Shown: piece after piece, positions 24,720-32,575 of the stretch
How the letters are laid out: each line of letters opens with the position of its first letter
Numbering within the stretch: the stretch's first letter is position 1
Source of the DNA: Burkholderia pyrrocinia
GTDB lineage: Bacteria; Pseudomonadota; Gammaproteobacteria; Burkholderiales; Burkholderiaceae
NCBI RefSeq assembly: GCF_018417535.1
Contig: NZ_CP070977.1
Span: 868,001-932,000, forward strand
Direction of reading: 5' to 3'
Length of the DNA: 64,000 nucleotides
Made by a program: the position numbers and the translations under genes
The notes under the pieces: model-generated
Told to the model about the DNA's origin: nothing
Databases searched by the model: none
What the model saw: the letters and a program-made list of their open reading frames with translations, nothing else

Positions 24720-25108
24720 TGGAAACCACGCAGGAGCAGCTTGGCCGCGCGCTGTCTGTACTAGGCGTCGAAACCAGTGACGCTGTATCGCCCTGTCAGC
24801 TACGCGAGCGGGTGCGTCGAAAGCAGCCCGAGTCGCTTTGTTCAAATGCTGCGATTGTCATTGCGTACCTGCCGCCGGAATCTCCGAGCGAAGTGGTCGC
24901 GCAGACAAGTTCATTTGTCAGTGACGACGAGCGGACGGAACTAACGGCGCTAATCGTCGAATGGGTTGCGGCCAACGGCGTCCGCGATGTGGTGCCGGCT
25001 CGGGCTCTGTTCGAACAATTGAGAGACGGTGAGGTGTTCCTTCGTCGGTGGATTGTCGAAAAGGCGTTGATCGGATTACGAAATACGAGCGGCCAGTCGA
25101 ATGGGTAA
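24719..25108 (+). CDS. Hypothetical protein
   Basis: 129 aa, ATG overlapping the preceding TAA. Mixed helical sequence (TELTALIVEWVAANGVRDVV); no family recognised. Its last 33 bp overlap the convergent gene at 25076-25639. End of the rightward run that began at 14110. Confidence 0.55.
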   Translation: METTQEQLGRALSVLGVETSDAVSPCQLRERVRRKQPESLCSNAAIVIAYLPPESPSEVVAQTSSFVSDDERTELTALIVEWVAANGVRDVVPARALFEQLRDGEVFLRRWIVEKALIGLRNTSGQSNG

Positions 25109-25639
25109 ATCGTTTCCGACGGCCACGGGATGGTATCGAAAGCCTTTCACTTCGCTGGCGGGTTTTGCTATGACGCCAAATCCGTTGAGGAGCTTTTGAT
25201 GAAACATTGTGGGTTCGATTGTGAAGTCGACGATTTGCATTCCGGGCACCGTAAGCCAGGCATGAAAAGGGGCTTGCGACGTCTGAATCACGGTGGCGTC
25301 GTGATGCATCCATGCATCGACGTCATCCCATGTGCAGGAAAACAGCGGACGGCCCGTATCTGTAATGACAGATCCGACCGTAAACGCTGGTGTCACGCCA
25401 AGAATTGCCTCGACGCGTTGAAGCAGTTCGAAATGGACGTTGACACAGCGCGCGACGACAGATTGCAGACTGAGATCTTCGTCAACCATCTTCTGCAGCA
25501 AAGCCGCGAGCTGCTGTTGTCGGGGAAGGTCAAGCTTGGATGGCGCCGCAGATGCCCAGTCGGGGATATCGAAGCCGCGATTTTGGGACGCGACTATGGC
25601 TTGTGCAAAGAGCGTCTCGTATGCGTTGGTATTCGGCAT
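25076..25639 (-). CDS. Hypothetical protein on the minus strand
   Basis: 187 aa from ATG at 25639. It has natural protein composition with a helical first half (NAYETLFAQAIVASQNRGFD, LQQ- and VDEDLS-type helices). A beta-rich second half has several Trp and His (TWDDVDAWMHHD, PFHAWLTVPGMQIVDF). No family recognised. A competing 182-aa plus-strand frame here looks like its shadow. Divergent from the small gene at 25665 with only 25 bp between starts. Confidence 0.6.
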   Translation of the reverse strand: MPNTNAYETLFAQAIVASQNRGFDIPDWASAAPSKLDLPRQQQLAALLQKMVDEDLSLQSVVARCVNVHFELLQRVEAILGVTPAFTVGSVITDTGRPLFSCTWDDVDAWMHHDATVIQTSQAPFHAWLTVPGMQIVDFTIEPTMFHQKLLNGFGVIAKPASEVKGFRYHPVAVGNDLPIRLAARIS

Positions 25640-25664
25640 GTGCGATTTCTGGCGAAGGTGATGA

Positions 25665-25889
25665 ATGGCGAAACGTAACCGGAAACATGCTAGCACGCCG
25701 TCCGAGCGCGTCCAGAAATGCCGAGCCCGGTTGATGGATGCGGGCGGGCGCCGTCTCGAGGTGCTGCTGAATCCCGACGCGACTCAGGCGCTGGATGAGC
25801 TGCTCGCGCATCACGAGGGCACGTTGCGCAGTTGCATCGAGGATGTACTGATTCGCGCGGCGAAGCGGCGCAAGGGAATCAAGAAGTGA
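25665..25889 (+). CDS. Small ribbon-helix-helix-like protein
   Basis: 74 aa, basic. The pattern RRLEVLLNPDATQALDELLA followed by GTLRSCIEDVLIRAA fits a strand plus two helices of a ribbon-helix-helix DNA-binding protein. The GTGA overlap with the helicase gene suggests it may autoregulate the replication operon (inference). Confidence 0.6.
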   Translation: MAKRNRKHASTPSERVQKCRARLMDAGGRRLEVLLNPDATQALDELLAHHEGTLRSCIEDVLIRAAKRRKGIKK

Positions 25890-27415
25890 ATCTCACAGAC
25901 GAACAAACCGGCGTCGTCGACGCCATGCAACAGAGCGCGGCCTGCATCAAGGTCGAGGCCGGCGCCGGCACGGGCAAGACGTCGACGATCGTCGCCGGCG
26001 CGCGCGGCGTTCCGAACAAGCGCGGGCTGCTTACCGTGTTCAACAAGCTGATGGCCGAGGAAACGAAGCCGAGGCTCGCGGATACGCGCTGCGACGTGTC
26101 GACGCTGCACTCGGTCGCGTATCGCAGCGACGTCGCCAGGCCATTTCGCTCGCGCGTGACGATGCGCCTGCCTGCGCGCACGGCGGCGCAGGCGGCTGGG
26201 ATTCGCGGGCCCCAGGTGATCGCCGGCGTGAAGCTCACGCTGAACGCTTGCGGCTATCTGCTGCTGGACTGGGTCGCGCGCTTCTGTCAGAGCCCGAACA
26301 CGGAGCTGGGCGCGAAGCACTTTCCGCGCAGCACGCTGTTGGACTGGCTCACCCGCGACGATACCAAACGCGCGGAACAGGATCCCGCGTGGACAAAGCA
26401 CCTGGTGAGCGCGGTTGCGACGGATCTGCTGCCGAATGTGGCAATTCTCTGGAAACGGCTCTCGGATCCGTCCGAGCGCGAGTTCCCGTCGACGCACGAC
26501 GTCTATCTGAAGCTCTACGTAATGAGCGAGCCGCGCATCGCGGCCGACTACGTGATGCTCGACGAGGCACAGGACGCCAATCCGATCATGCTGCAGTTCA
26601 TGCGGCTCGCGGCCCGCCAGGGGGCGCAGACGGTCTATGTCGGCGATTCGCGCCAGCAGATGTATTCGTGGCGCGGCGCGGTCGACGCGATGGGACAGAT
26701 CGATGCGGATGCGACGCTGCGCCTAACACGCTCATTCCGGTTCGGGCCGGCCGTCGCCGACGCTGCAAATGCCGTGCTCGGCGGGCTGCTGCGCTCGGAC
26801 TTCCGCATCGTCGGAGGGGGCGGCCCGTCGTCGATCGCCGGCGGTCTGTCGAACCCGACCGCGATCATCTGCCGCTCGAACGCCGAAACGCTCGCGCAGG
26901 CGCTCGAGCTGCACGATGCTGGTGTGCGCTGCGGGTTGTGCATGGAACCCGCCGCGATCCGGCGCGAAATCGAGTCGCTCGAATGGTTCCATGACAAGGG
27001 CTTCAGCGGCGATCGCCGGTACTGCCACTTCCAGAACTACTACGAGCTTGAGGAAGCGATCGAGGCTGGGCAGATGCCTGATCTGAAGGTGCTCAAGGAT
27101 GTGATCGACGAGTACGGCTTCGACGGCGCGCGCGCCGTGCTGATGCCGTTGGCGGTCGGCAAGAGCGCGAAAGCCATTCGCGACGCGGGCGTGGAAACGA
27201 TGCTGCTCACCGCGCACGCGGCCAAGGGGCTGGAGTTCGAGCGGGTGCTGCTGGGCGGGGATTTCAAGAGCGTCGCGCCTGAGGGCCAGGATCTTAAGGT
27301 CGAGGAAGCCAACATCCTCTACGTGTCGGTGACGCGCGCGCAGTCGGTGCTATGCCTGGGCAGTTCGGAAGCCGCGGGCGAGATCCGCGCGGCGATGGGA
27401 GTGATGACGGCATGA
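25886..27415 (+). CDS. UvrD/PcrA-like superfamily 1 DNA helicase
   Basis: 509 aa, GTG start overlapping the previous stop. Motif I AGAGTGKT at residues 25-32 (Lys31), motif II DEAQD from residue 226, motif III-like VYVGDSRQQMYSWRGA, motif V/VI LLTAHAAKGLEFE and YVSVTRAQ. It is shorter than UvrD (about 720 aa) because the 1B/2B insertions are reduced. Located just before the O/P-like genes, it most likely unwinds DNA during element replication. Confidence 0.9.
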   Translation: MNLTDEQTGVVDAMQQSAACIKVEAGAGTGKTSTIVAGARGVPNKRGLLTVFNKLMAEETKPRLADTRCDVSTLHSVAYRSDVARPFRSRVTMRLPARTAAQAAGIRGPQVIAGVKLTLNACGYLLLDWVARFCQSPNTELGAKHFPRSTLLDWLTRDDTKRAEQDPAWTKHLVSAVATDLLPNVAILWKRLSDPSEREFPSTHDVYLKLYVMSEPRIAADYVMLDEAQDANPIMLQFMRLAARQGAQTVYVGDSRQQMYSWRGAVDAMGQIDADATLRLTRSFRFGPAVADAANAVLGGLLRSDFRIVGGGGPSSIAGGLSNPTAIICRSNAETLAQALELHDAGVRCGLCMEPAAIRREIESLEWFHDKGFSGDRRYCHFQNYYELEEAIEAGQMPDLKVLKDVIDEYGFDGARAVLMPLAVGKSAKAIRDAGVETMLLTAHAAKGLEFERVLLGGDFKSVAPEGQDLKVEEANILYVSVTRAQSVLCLGSSEAAGEIRAAMGVMTA

Positions 27416-27486
27416 GTGTGTGGATCGAAACGGTGTGGTCGTGTGGCACGCGTCGCCGCGTCGTCGTGTCGCCGTGCGGGTATTAA
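27412..27486 (+). CDS. 24-aa micro-ORF after the helicase
   Basis: ATGA overlap with the helicase stop. Encodes a Trp/Cys/Arg-rich peptide (WSCGTRRRVVVSPCGY at its end). The stop is 12 bp before the TTG start of the O-like gene. Translation may couple the two larger genes. Confidence 0.35.
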   Translation: MSVWIETVWSCGTRRRVVVSPCGY

Positions 27487-27498
27487 GGGAGAGCGCGA

Positions 27499-28617
27499 TT
27501 GGACAGTTATCGGCGCGACATCGGCGCGTATCTGATGGATGCGGGGCATCTGCCGCCCCTGAAGCACGGGCTGCTGGTGCGGCTCATGGACGTCTACATG
27601 GTGCGCGAAGGTCCGATCCCCAACGACCGGGCGGCGGACCTGGTTGGGGCCCGCACGCGGGCGGAGCGACGTGCGACGCGCGAGGTGCTCGAGGAGTTTT
27701 TCGAGCGGGTCGATGACGCGTGGCAGCACGCGGGGTGCGATGCCGAGATCGAGTGGGCGTATTCGCACCCTGAAGAGGTCCAGGCGGCGCCAGGCGGTGA
27801 GGCGGCGATCGCTGAGCCGGGTGGATCTTCCCGCCCGCGCGCGAGGTCGCCGGGTGCGATCCGCGCGAGCCGGTGCCGTGAGAAGAAGAAACGACTGGAA
27901 CTGGAACGGCAAGCGGCGGCCGACGTGACGCGTCACGTCGAAAGCGTTACACCAGGCGTTACGGAGGGCGTTACGCGTAACGCGACAAGCGTTACGGCCA
28001 GCGTTACGCGTAACACTCTCTCTTCTTTCTCTCATAACGGTAGTAACGGAAAAGAGAGGGAGAGCGTAACGCCCGAGACCGTTACGGAAAGCGTGACGCG
28101 TAACGGCTTGGTTACGGGCGAAAGCGTTACGCGTGACGCCGACGCGGCGGATCTCGCGGCGGAGGCGGCGCTGGCATCGGTGCGTGCGGCTGATACGCCG
28201 CGTGAGACGGATGCGCGGCGTCCGATGCCGCTGCCCGCCCGCGCGAGCAGCGTGAGCAAACCCGCGCGCCCCGCCCCGCTGCTCAAGACCCCGCTGCCAG
28301 CCGATTTTGGAATCAACGACGCAGTCCGGCAGTGGGCATTTGCGCAGGGCGTGACGGACGCGGATCTGCGTCAGCATCTGGAGTGCTACAGGAACAAGTG
28401 CCGCGCCGGCGGCTACGTGTATGCGGATCACGACGCGGCGTTCATGGAGGCGATCCGCGCGGACTGGGCGGGTCTGAGTCACGCGCGTGCGGCGTCGGTG
28501 ATCCGGCTGGGCCGGGAGCCGCAAGAGAAATTCAACCCGCTGGGGTACGTGAAGCAACGGAACAAGGGGAACGGATATGAGCGCACGGTGGATATTCACG
28601 CAGAACTGGTGGGTTGA
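27499..28617 (+). CDS. Lambda O-like replication initiator (DUF1376-like N terminus)
   Basis: 372 aa, TTG start at 27499 preceded by AAGGGAGAG. The N-terminal domain (residues 1-85: DSYRRDIGAYLMDAGHLPPL, IPNDRAADLVGARTRAERRA) resembles the YdaU/DUF1376 winged-helix domain of phage initiators. The centre (about 140-215) is Ser/Val/Thr-rich because its DNA is an iteron array. A C-terminal domain (FGINDAVRQWAFAQGVTDAD onward) resembles primosomal or DnaT-like helper domains. It overlaps the P-like gene by 41 bp. As in lambda, the origin appears to lie inside the initiator gene. Confidence 0.75.
   Translation: MDSYRRDIGAYLMDAGHLPPLKHGLLVRLMDVYMVREGPIPNDRAADLVGARTRAERRATREVLEEFFERVDDAWQHAGCDAEIEWAYSHPEEVQAAPGGEAAIAEPGGSSRPRARSPGAIRASRCREKKKRLELERQAAADVTRHVESVTPGVTEGVTRNATSVTASVTRNTLSSFSHNGSNGKERESVTPETVTESVTRNGLVTGESVTRDADAADLAAEAALASVRAADTPRETDARRPMPLPARASSVSKPARPAPLLKTPLPADFGINDAVRQWAFAQGVTDADLRQHLECYRNKCRAGGYVYADHDAAFMEAIRADWAGLSHARAASVIRLGREPQEKFNPLGYVKQRNKGNGYERTVDIHAELVG
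27946..28137. repeat. Iteron-like array, candidate replication origin
   Basis: About twelve copies of GTTAC or its complement GTAAC in 192 bp: starts near 27946, 27958, 27970, 27977, 27991, 28003, 28010, 28043, 28066, 28081, 28100, 28111 and 28126. The 12-bp palindrome GTTACGCGTAAC occurs twice (27970-27981, 28003-28014). A pyrimidine-rich, AT-richer spacer (28015-28050) splits the array, as in DNA-unwinding elements. It lies inside the O-like gene. Confidence 0.65.
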
Positions 28618-29410
28618 GCGGCGGGCCTGGCCGGATCGCCGCGACGACGATCAGTCGTCGGGGATGGACCGATTGTTTGCGGAGTTCGGCGCCATGTATG
28701 GAAACCGCTGGTACCGGGATTTCCCGGACGCGCAGGCGGTGGAGAACTGGTCGCGAACCTGGGCGGAGGCGTTCGAGGATGAGCAGGTGACGCCTGGGAC
28801 GGTGTTGCGCGACGCGCTTGCGGCGTGCCGAAAGCGATACGACTGGCCGCCGTCGCTCACGGAGTTTCTTGCGCTGTGCAAGCCGGCGATCGACATTGAC
28901 GCGGCACTGTACGAAGCGATCGAGCAGCTGCGTGCGCGGCGAGGAGGTCGCGACGTCTGGACGAATCCGGCGATCTATTACGCCGCGGTCCGGCTCGGCG
29001 AGCACGACATGCTGCAGTTGTCGTTCTCGCAGCTCAAGCCGCGCTTCGAGGCGGCGCTGTGCGCGGTGCTGGCGAGCGGGAACGTGCCGCCCGTGCCGAC
29101 GCGTCAGGTGGCGCTGGTCGCGCCGGGGCGATCGGAAACGGCGCGTGAGCGCGGCCGGGAAGCCTCAGGGCAACTCCGCGCCCTGCTCGCGTCGATGCGG
29201 TTCGCCGTGGGCGATGTGCAGTGGGCGTATGACTTCCTGCTGCGTGGCACGGGCCGCAATGGCGAACCGCTCACGGCGGAGATCCGGCAGAACGCGATCG
29301 ACGTCGTGCAGTCCCGCCCCGGCCGGGTGTTCCTAATGAGTGCGTCGCCCGAGGTTCGGGCGCGTTATGCACCGGTGGTGGCGTTGCTCGAGAGCGAGGT
29401 GGCTGCGTGA
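28577..29410 (+). CDS. Lambda P-like replication protein (helicase loader)
   Basis: 277 aa. Phage replication protein P type: MDRLFAEFGAMYGNRWYRDF, then NWSRTWAEAFEDE and ACRKRYDWPPSLTEFLALCKP. P recruits the host DnaB helicase to an O-bound origin. Starts inside the O-like gene (41-bp overlap), as typical for O-P pairs. The C-terminal third has no recognised motif and could contact DnaB. Confidence 0.8.
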   Translation: MSARWIFTQNWWVERRAWPDRRDDDQSSGMDRLFAEFGAMYGNRWYRDFPDAQAVENWSRTWAEAFEDEQVTPGTVLRDALAACRKRYDWPPSLTEFLALCKPAIDIDAALYEAIEQLRARRGGRDVWTNPAIYYAAVRLGEHDMLQLSFSQLKPRFEAALCAVLASGNVPPVPTRQVALVAPGRSETARERGREASGQLRALLASMRFAVGDVQWAYDFLLRGTGRNGEPLTAEIRQNAIDVVQSRPGRVFLMSASPEVRARYAPVVALLESEVAA

Positions 29411-29646
29411 ATGCCGGGACCGGCACGAAGGCGGAGACCGCGTTCTGGTTGGTGTGGTCGCCTTCGGGCGCGAAGCCGCCGACGTACCGCCACGGCACCC
29501 CCGAATCGGCAGTGCGCGAAGCGGAACGCTTGGCGAAGCTGCATCCGGGCGAAACGTTCGTGGTGCTAGAGCCGATCGCGGCGCGCTGCGTCGACAACAT
29601 GATCCGGACGACGTATGTCGGTGGATCGATGGACATTCCGTTCTGA
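29407..29646 (+). CDS. Small hypothetical protein
   Basis: 79 aa, GTG start overlapping the P-like stop. The segment ESAVREAERLAKLHPGETFV followed by VVLE looks like a small alpha/beta domain found in many phage and ICE genes. Function unknown. Confidence 0.55.
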   Translation: MNAGTGTKAETAFWLVWSPSGAKPPTYRHGTPESAVREAERLAKLHPGETFVVLEPIAARCVDNMIRTTYVGGSMDIPF

Positions 29647-29659
29647 ACAAAGGCGTGAC

Positions 29660-30883
29660 ATGAAAACGATGAATGCAATGGATCCCACGACCCGCGGCGC
29701 CGCAGCGGGTCTGGGCGTACTCGCGACGGCAGTCGCGCTCGGGCTCGCGGCCGTGGTCGGCTGGGAGCGTGGCGCGACGGTGGCCGAGCGAGCGCTGTGG
29801 GTCGCGCTCACGGCGACGCTGGTGCTTGCTTGCCACTGGCTGCCCGCGTTCGCGTGGCGGGCGTCGGCCGGCTTGCGAGCGATCGCGGCGCTCGTGTGGC
29901 TGGCGGCGACCGGCGCGACCGTATACGGGCACGTGTCGTTCGTGATGCTGTCTCAGGCCCAGGCGGGCGACGCGCGCGCCGAGGCGGTGTATGTGCCGCC
30001 GGTCACGGGTGATACGGCCGTGTCGGCGCAGCAGATCGCGGCCGCGCGTGAACGGGCCGCCGTGCTGGCGCGGCTCGCGCATACGCGTACGGTTGCGCAG
30101 CACACGGCGCTGATGGCGCGTCTGGCTGCGGCGGACGTGGCGCTCGCCGAGGCGAAGCGCGAGGAATCGGCGAACGACCGGGCGGTGGCGCTGCAGGATC
30201 GCGCGCTCGCCGCGCGGGATGCCGCTCGCGCGAATCCCGTCGTCGATGCGCTCGCGGGCGCGCTCGGTTGGCCGTCGTCGCACGTGAGCGTCGCGGTGGG
30301 GCTTTTGTGCGCGGCCGCGCTCGAGGGCGTGGCGATCGCGGCGTGGGTCATCGCGTGGTCGCGGCCGGCGACGGGCGAGCTGCGGGATGCGCAACCGAGT
30401 CACGGCGTGACTGCCCAGTCGCGAGGGGTGGCGACCATGTCCGGTGACGCGACTGCTGCGACTGATGCAACCGGGGCGAGTCGCGATGCGAATGAACGGG
30501 CGAGTCATGCGGGAGTCGCGCGACTCGCCCCGTGTGGCGGGCCTCTCCCGGAATCGGTGAATGCGGCAGTCGCGTCGTCAGTCGCGCGCGACGGGCCCGG
30601 AGTCGGGTCGGCAGTCGCGGTAGTCGCGAGGCCGGTCGCGACTGGAGTCGCGGCGAGTCGCGATGCGTTGCGCGACCCGGCGCAGCAGACCCTGGTATTC
30701 GACGTGCGTCATGCGTCCGACGAGGATGCGCGATGGCGCGACGCAGCCGAGCGGGTGCGGGACGGATTGTCGCGCGGCGTGTTGCGTGGCACGGTCGCGG
30801 ATATCCGGCGTTACCTCGGGTGCTCGCAGGCGAACGCCTTGCGGGTACGTCGGCAACTGCTGCATGACGATGTGCTGGCGTGA
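29660..30883 (+). CDS. Membrane protein with C-terminal winged-helix-like domain
   Basis: 407 aa. Four hydrophobic segments in the first 85 residues and around residue 210 (LGVLATAVALGLAAVVGWER, AIAALVWLAATGATVYGHVS, LLCAAALEGVAIAAWVIAW) flank an Ala/Arg-rich coiled-coil region (AARERAAVLARLAHTRTVAQ). The C-terminal 45 residues (GTVADIRRYLGCSQANALRV, RRQLLHDDVLA) look like a small winged helix. DNA encoding that tail is repeated in degenerate form at 31128-31251. It could couple DNA to the membrane; no family recognised. Confidence 0.6.
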   Translation: MKTMNAMDPTTRGAAAGLGVLATAVALGLAAVVGWERGATVAERALWVALTATLVLACHWLPAFAWRASAGLRAIAALVWLAATGATVYGHVSFVMLSQAQAGDARAEAVYVPPVTGDTAVSAQQIAAARERAAVLARLAHTRTVAQHTALMARLAAADVALAEAKREESANDRAVALQDRALAARDAARANPVVDALAGALGWPSSHVSVAVGLLCAAALEGVAIAAWVIAWSRPATGELRDAQPSHGVTAQSRGVATMSGDATAATDATGASRDANERASHAGVARLAPCGGPLPESVNAAVASSVARDGPGVGSAVAVVARPVATGVAASRDALRDPAQQTLVFDVRHASDEDARWRDAAERVRDGLSRGVLRGTVADIRRYLGCSQANALRVRRQLLHDDVLA

Positions 30884-30917
30884 CCGATACAACGAATTCG
30901 TTCGATAGGAGGTGGGT

Positions 30918-31100
30918 ATGCCGTACTGCATGAGGTTGACGCCCGACGTGCTGATCGCGCTGGAGGTCATCGCGCCGCGAGACAGGTTGCCGCCGCAGCC
31001 GCACGACATTGTGATTGTGGGCGAGGCGGGTTACGTCAACGACGAAGAACCCGAATGGATGTCAAAATCCGATCAGGCATCCTTATTTGATGCCACATAG
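30918..31100 (+). CDS. Small acidic hypothetical protein
   Basis: 60 aa from ATG 30918 with a strong AGGAGGTGG site. Contains RLTPDVLIALEVIAP and PHDIVIVGEAGYV. No family recognised. Confidence 0.5.
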   Translation: MPYCMRLTPDVLIALEVIAPRDRLPPQPHDIVIVGEAGYVNDEEPEWMSKSDQASLFDAT

Positions 31101-31127
31101 CCTTTCAATCTGGCCCAAGGGGATTAC

Positions 31128-31251
31128 GGATTGTCGCGCGGCGCGTTACGCGGCACGGTCGCGGATATCCGGCGTTACCTACCCGGAGTGCTCGCCGGTG
31201 AACGCCTCGAAGATACGTCGACAACTGCTGCAAGAGGGTGTGTTGGGATGA
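31128..31251 (+). pseudogene. Degenerate copy of the 30763-30883 coding tail
   Basis: The DNA from CGGATTGTCGCGCGGCG at 31128 to 31251 closely matches 30763-30883, the last 40 codons of the gene at 29660, but an insertion around 31190 shifts the frame (GTVADIRRYL in one frame, KIRRQLLQEGVLG in another). This is a direct repeat of about 120 bp and a relic of duplication. Confidence 0.7.
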
Positions 31252-31772
31252 AGGAAAAGAACGAAGTCGTAGTGGGCCACGATCAGGCGCGAGACCAAGG
31301 CGCCGAGGGTGATGATGCTTTCCGCCGCCAATCCGGAGTGGCCGAACAAAGGCCAATTCTTCGCGCTCGGCCGGGAGCCGCTCGGCGTATCGTCAAGCAA
31401 AACGATTGCAGTGTCCGAATCGTAGCCGGAACCGGCACTGGAACTGGAGGCGCGGCAAATGCAGTTGGGGATTGGGGAGTAGAGGCGCGGGGCAATCTGG
31501 AGGCGCGGTTGGAGAACTGGGGGACGATGAGACGTAACGGCACTGGTTCAACGCAGGATGCGATGCATATCCAGGCGGCATGGCTGCGACTCGATCCTAT
31601 TCGGAGGGAATTGCTGCAAATGAAGTATGTTTGGCGAGCCAATCGAGAAGTAATTTGCCGTAGGTTGAAGATTCGACGCGTCCCGTCGACAGTACTTGAT
31701 TTAGAATTGGCGGCGGCCTATCGTGCCGTCGAAAGCGCGCTGAATAAGCTAGATCAAGCCGGAGGAGTTTGA
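31248..31772 (+). CDS. Phage-like protein with sigma-region-4/antiterminator-like C terminus
   Basis: Frame from ATG 31248 (174 aa); the true start may be later, since the part before about 31480 is Gly/Arg-rich and less convincing. The C-terminal 75 residues (LEARLENWGTMRR, MHIQAAWLRLDPIRRELLQM, then VICRRLKIRRV) resemble small phage antitermination-Q/ArpU-like proteins that contain a helix-turn-helix. It would be a candidate activator of the following conjugation genes (inference). Confidence 0.5.
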   Translation: MKEKNEVVVGHDQARDQGAEGDDAFRRQSGVAEQRPILRARPGAARRIVKQNDCSVRIVAGTGTGTGGAANAVGDWGVEARGNLEARLENWGTMRRNGTGSTQDAMHIQAAWLRLDPIRRELLQMKYVWRANREVICRRLKIRRVPSTVLDLELAAAYRAVESALNKLDQAGGV

Positions 31773-32350
31773 TGAGAGTTCGATTGTTGAAAGCAGTCTT
31801 TTGTTTGCCGACTGCGGTTGGCGTTGCGGCGCTAGTAGGCTTGTCCGGGTGCAGCAAAGACAAAGGTAGTGCGAATCTTGCCGATTTGTTGAAAAATCCG
31901 GCGTCGATACAGGAAGAGTTAAATTGGTGTGGACAGCAACCGAACCCTCAGCTTATTAAGGGATGCAAAAATGCAAATGCGGCGAATTTTGTGATTGGCC
32001 ATCCTGTCGTGCTTGCTGCATGGGACAAAGCTGAGCCGTGGCCGAACAAGGGGCATGAGTTTTTTGTGAAAGCCCGAGTGGCCGAAATGGCCCAATCGCA
32101 ATTGGATTCAGGGAAGATCACCTATGTTTCCAGTAGAGAAAGGGCAATTGAGCAGTTGAAGGAGTTAGTGTCTGCCATTCCTGCGGAGCAAAGGCATGCT
32201 CAAGAAGAGGAGGATGCTTGGTGTACGGTGCAAGCAATCAAGGCTCAAGAGGCTGCGGAAAAGAACAACGAGCCCCCAGCGCCAGTGGCCGCGGAGTCTT
32301 GCAAAGTGGTGTCGTTCCGAGCGCAGGAAACACTCATCCCACTACGATGA
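31772..32350 (+). CDS. eexN: EexN-like entry-exclusion lipoprotein
   Basis: 192 aa, ATG 31772 after GGAGGAG. A signal peptide with lipobox LSGC (VGVAALVGLSGCSKDK) gives a lipoprotein. The following LLKNPASIQEELNWCGQQP then IKGCKNANAANFV matches the EexN pattern of a short helix, C, about 11 residues, C-x-N-A. EexN proteins block redundant DNA entry from identical donors. The second half is extra compared with typical EexN (80-100 aa). AT content is higher than in neighbours. Confidence 0.55.
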   Translation: MRVRLLKAVFCLPTAVGVAALVGLSGCSKDKGSANLADLLKNPASIQEELNWCGQQPNPQLIKGCKNANAANFVIGHPVVLAAWDKAEPWPNKGHEFFVKARVAEMAQSQLDSGKITYVSSRERAIEQLKELVSAIPAEQRHAQEEEDAWCTVQAIKAQEAAEKNNEPPAPVAAESCKVVSFRAQETLIPLR

Positions 32351-32498
32351 TGGTAATCAACGCCGGTTCTTCTTGCATGTTTCGGAGAACTGCGCTATTG
32401 TTGGTACGACAATTTGATCCGGTTACAAGGCGTAAGCCTACCGAGGCCCACTGTGGCTCCGATGCGGCGTCCTGAGCACTGCTCGACGGATCATATTT

Positions 32499-32523
32499 AA
32501 CCCGCCATTTGGCGGGTTTTTTC
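32499..32523 (+). terminator. Strong Rho-independent terminator
   Basis: Stem AACCCGCC (32499-32506) / GGCGGGTT (32511-32518), ATTT loop, T-run to 32522. Separates the replication/EexN region from parAB. The rest of the 32351-32575 gap should hold the parA promoter; I could not place it. Confidence 0.9.
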
Positions 32524-32575
32524 GTTTACGGCCTCGGCCTCATCGGCGCTGCGCAAACCCGATGACCCGAGTGCA

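Noticed and set aside
25130..25678. 182-aa plus-strand frame
   Set aside because: Opposite strand of the more protein-like minus-strand gene 25076-25639; starts without a ribosome binding site.
27946..28137. CRISPR array
   Set aside because: Repeat units are 5-12 bp, spacing is irregular and both orientations occur; fits iterons, not CRISPR.
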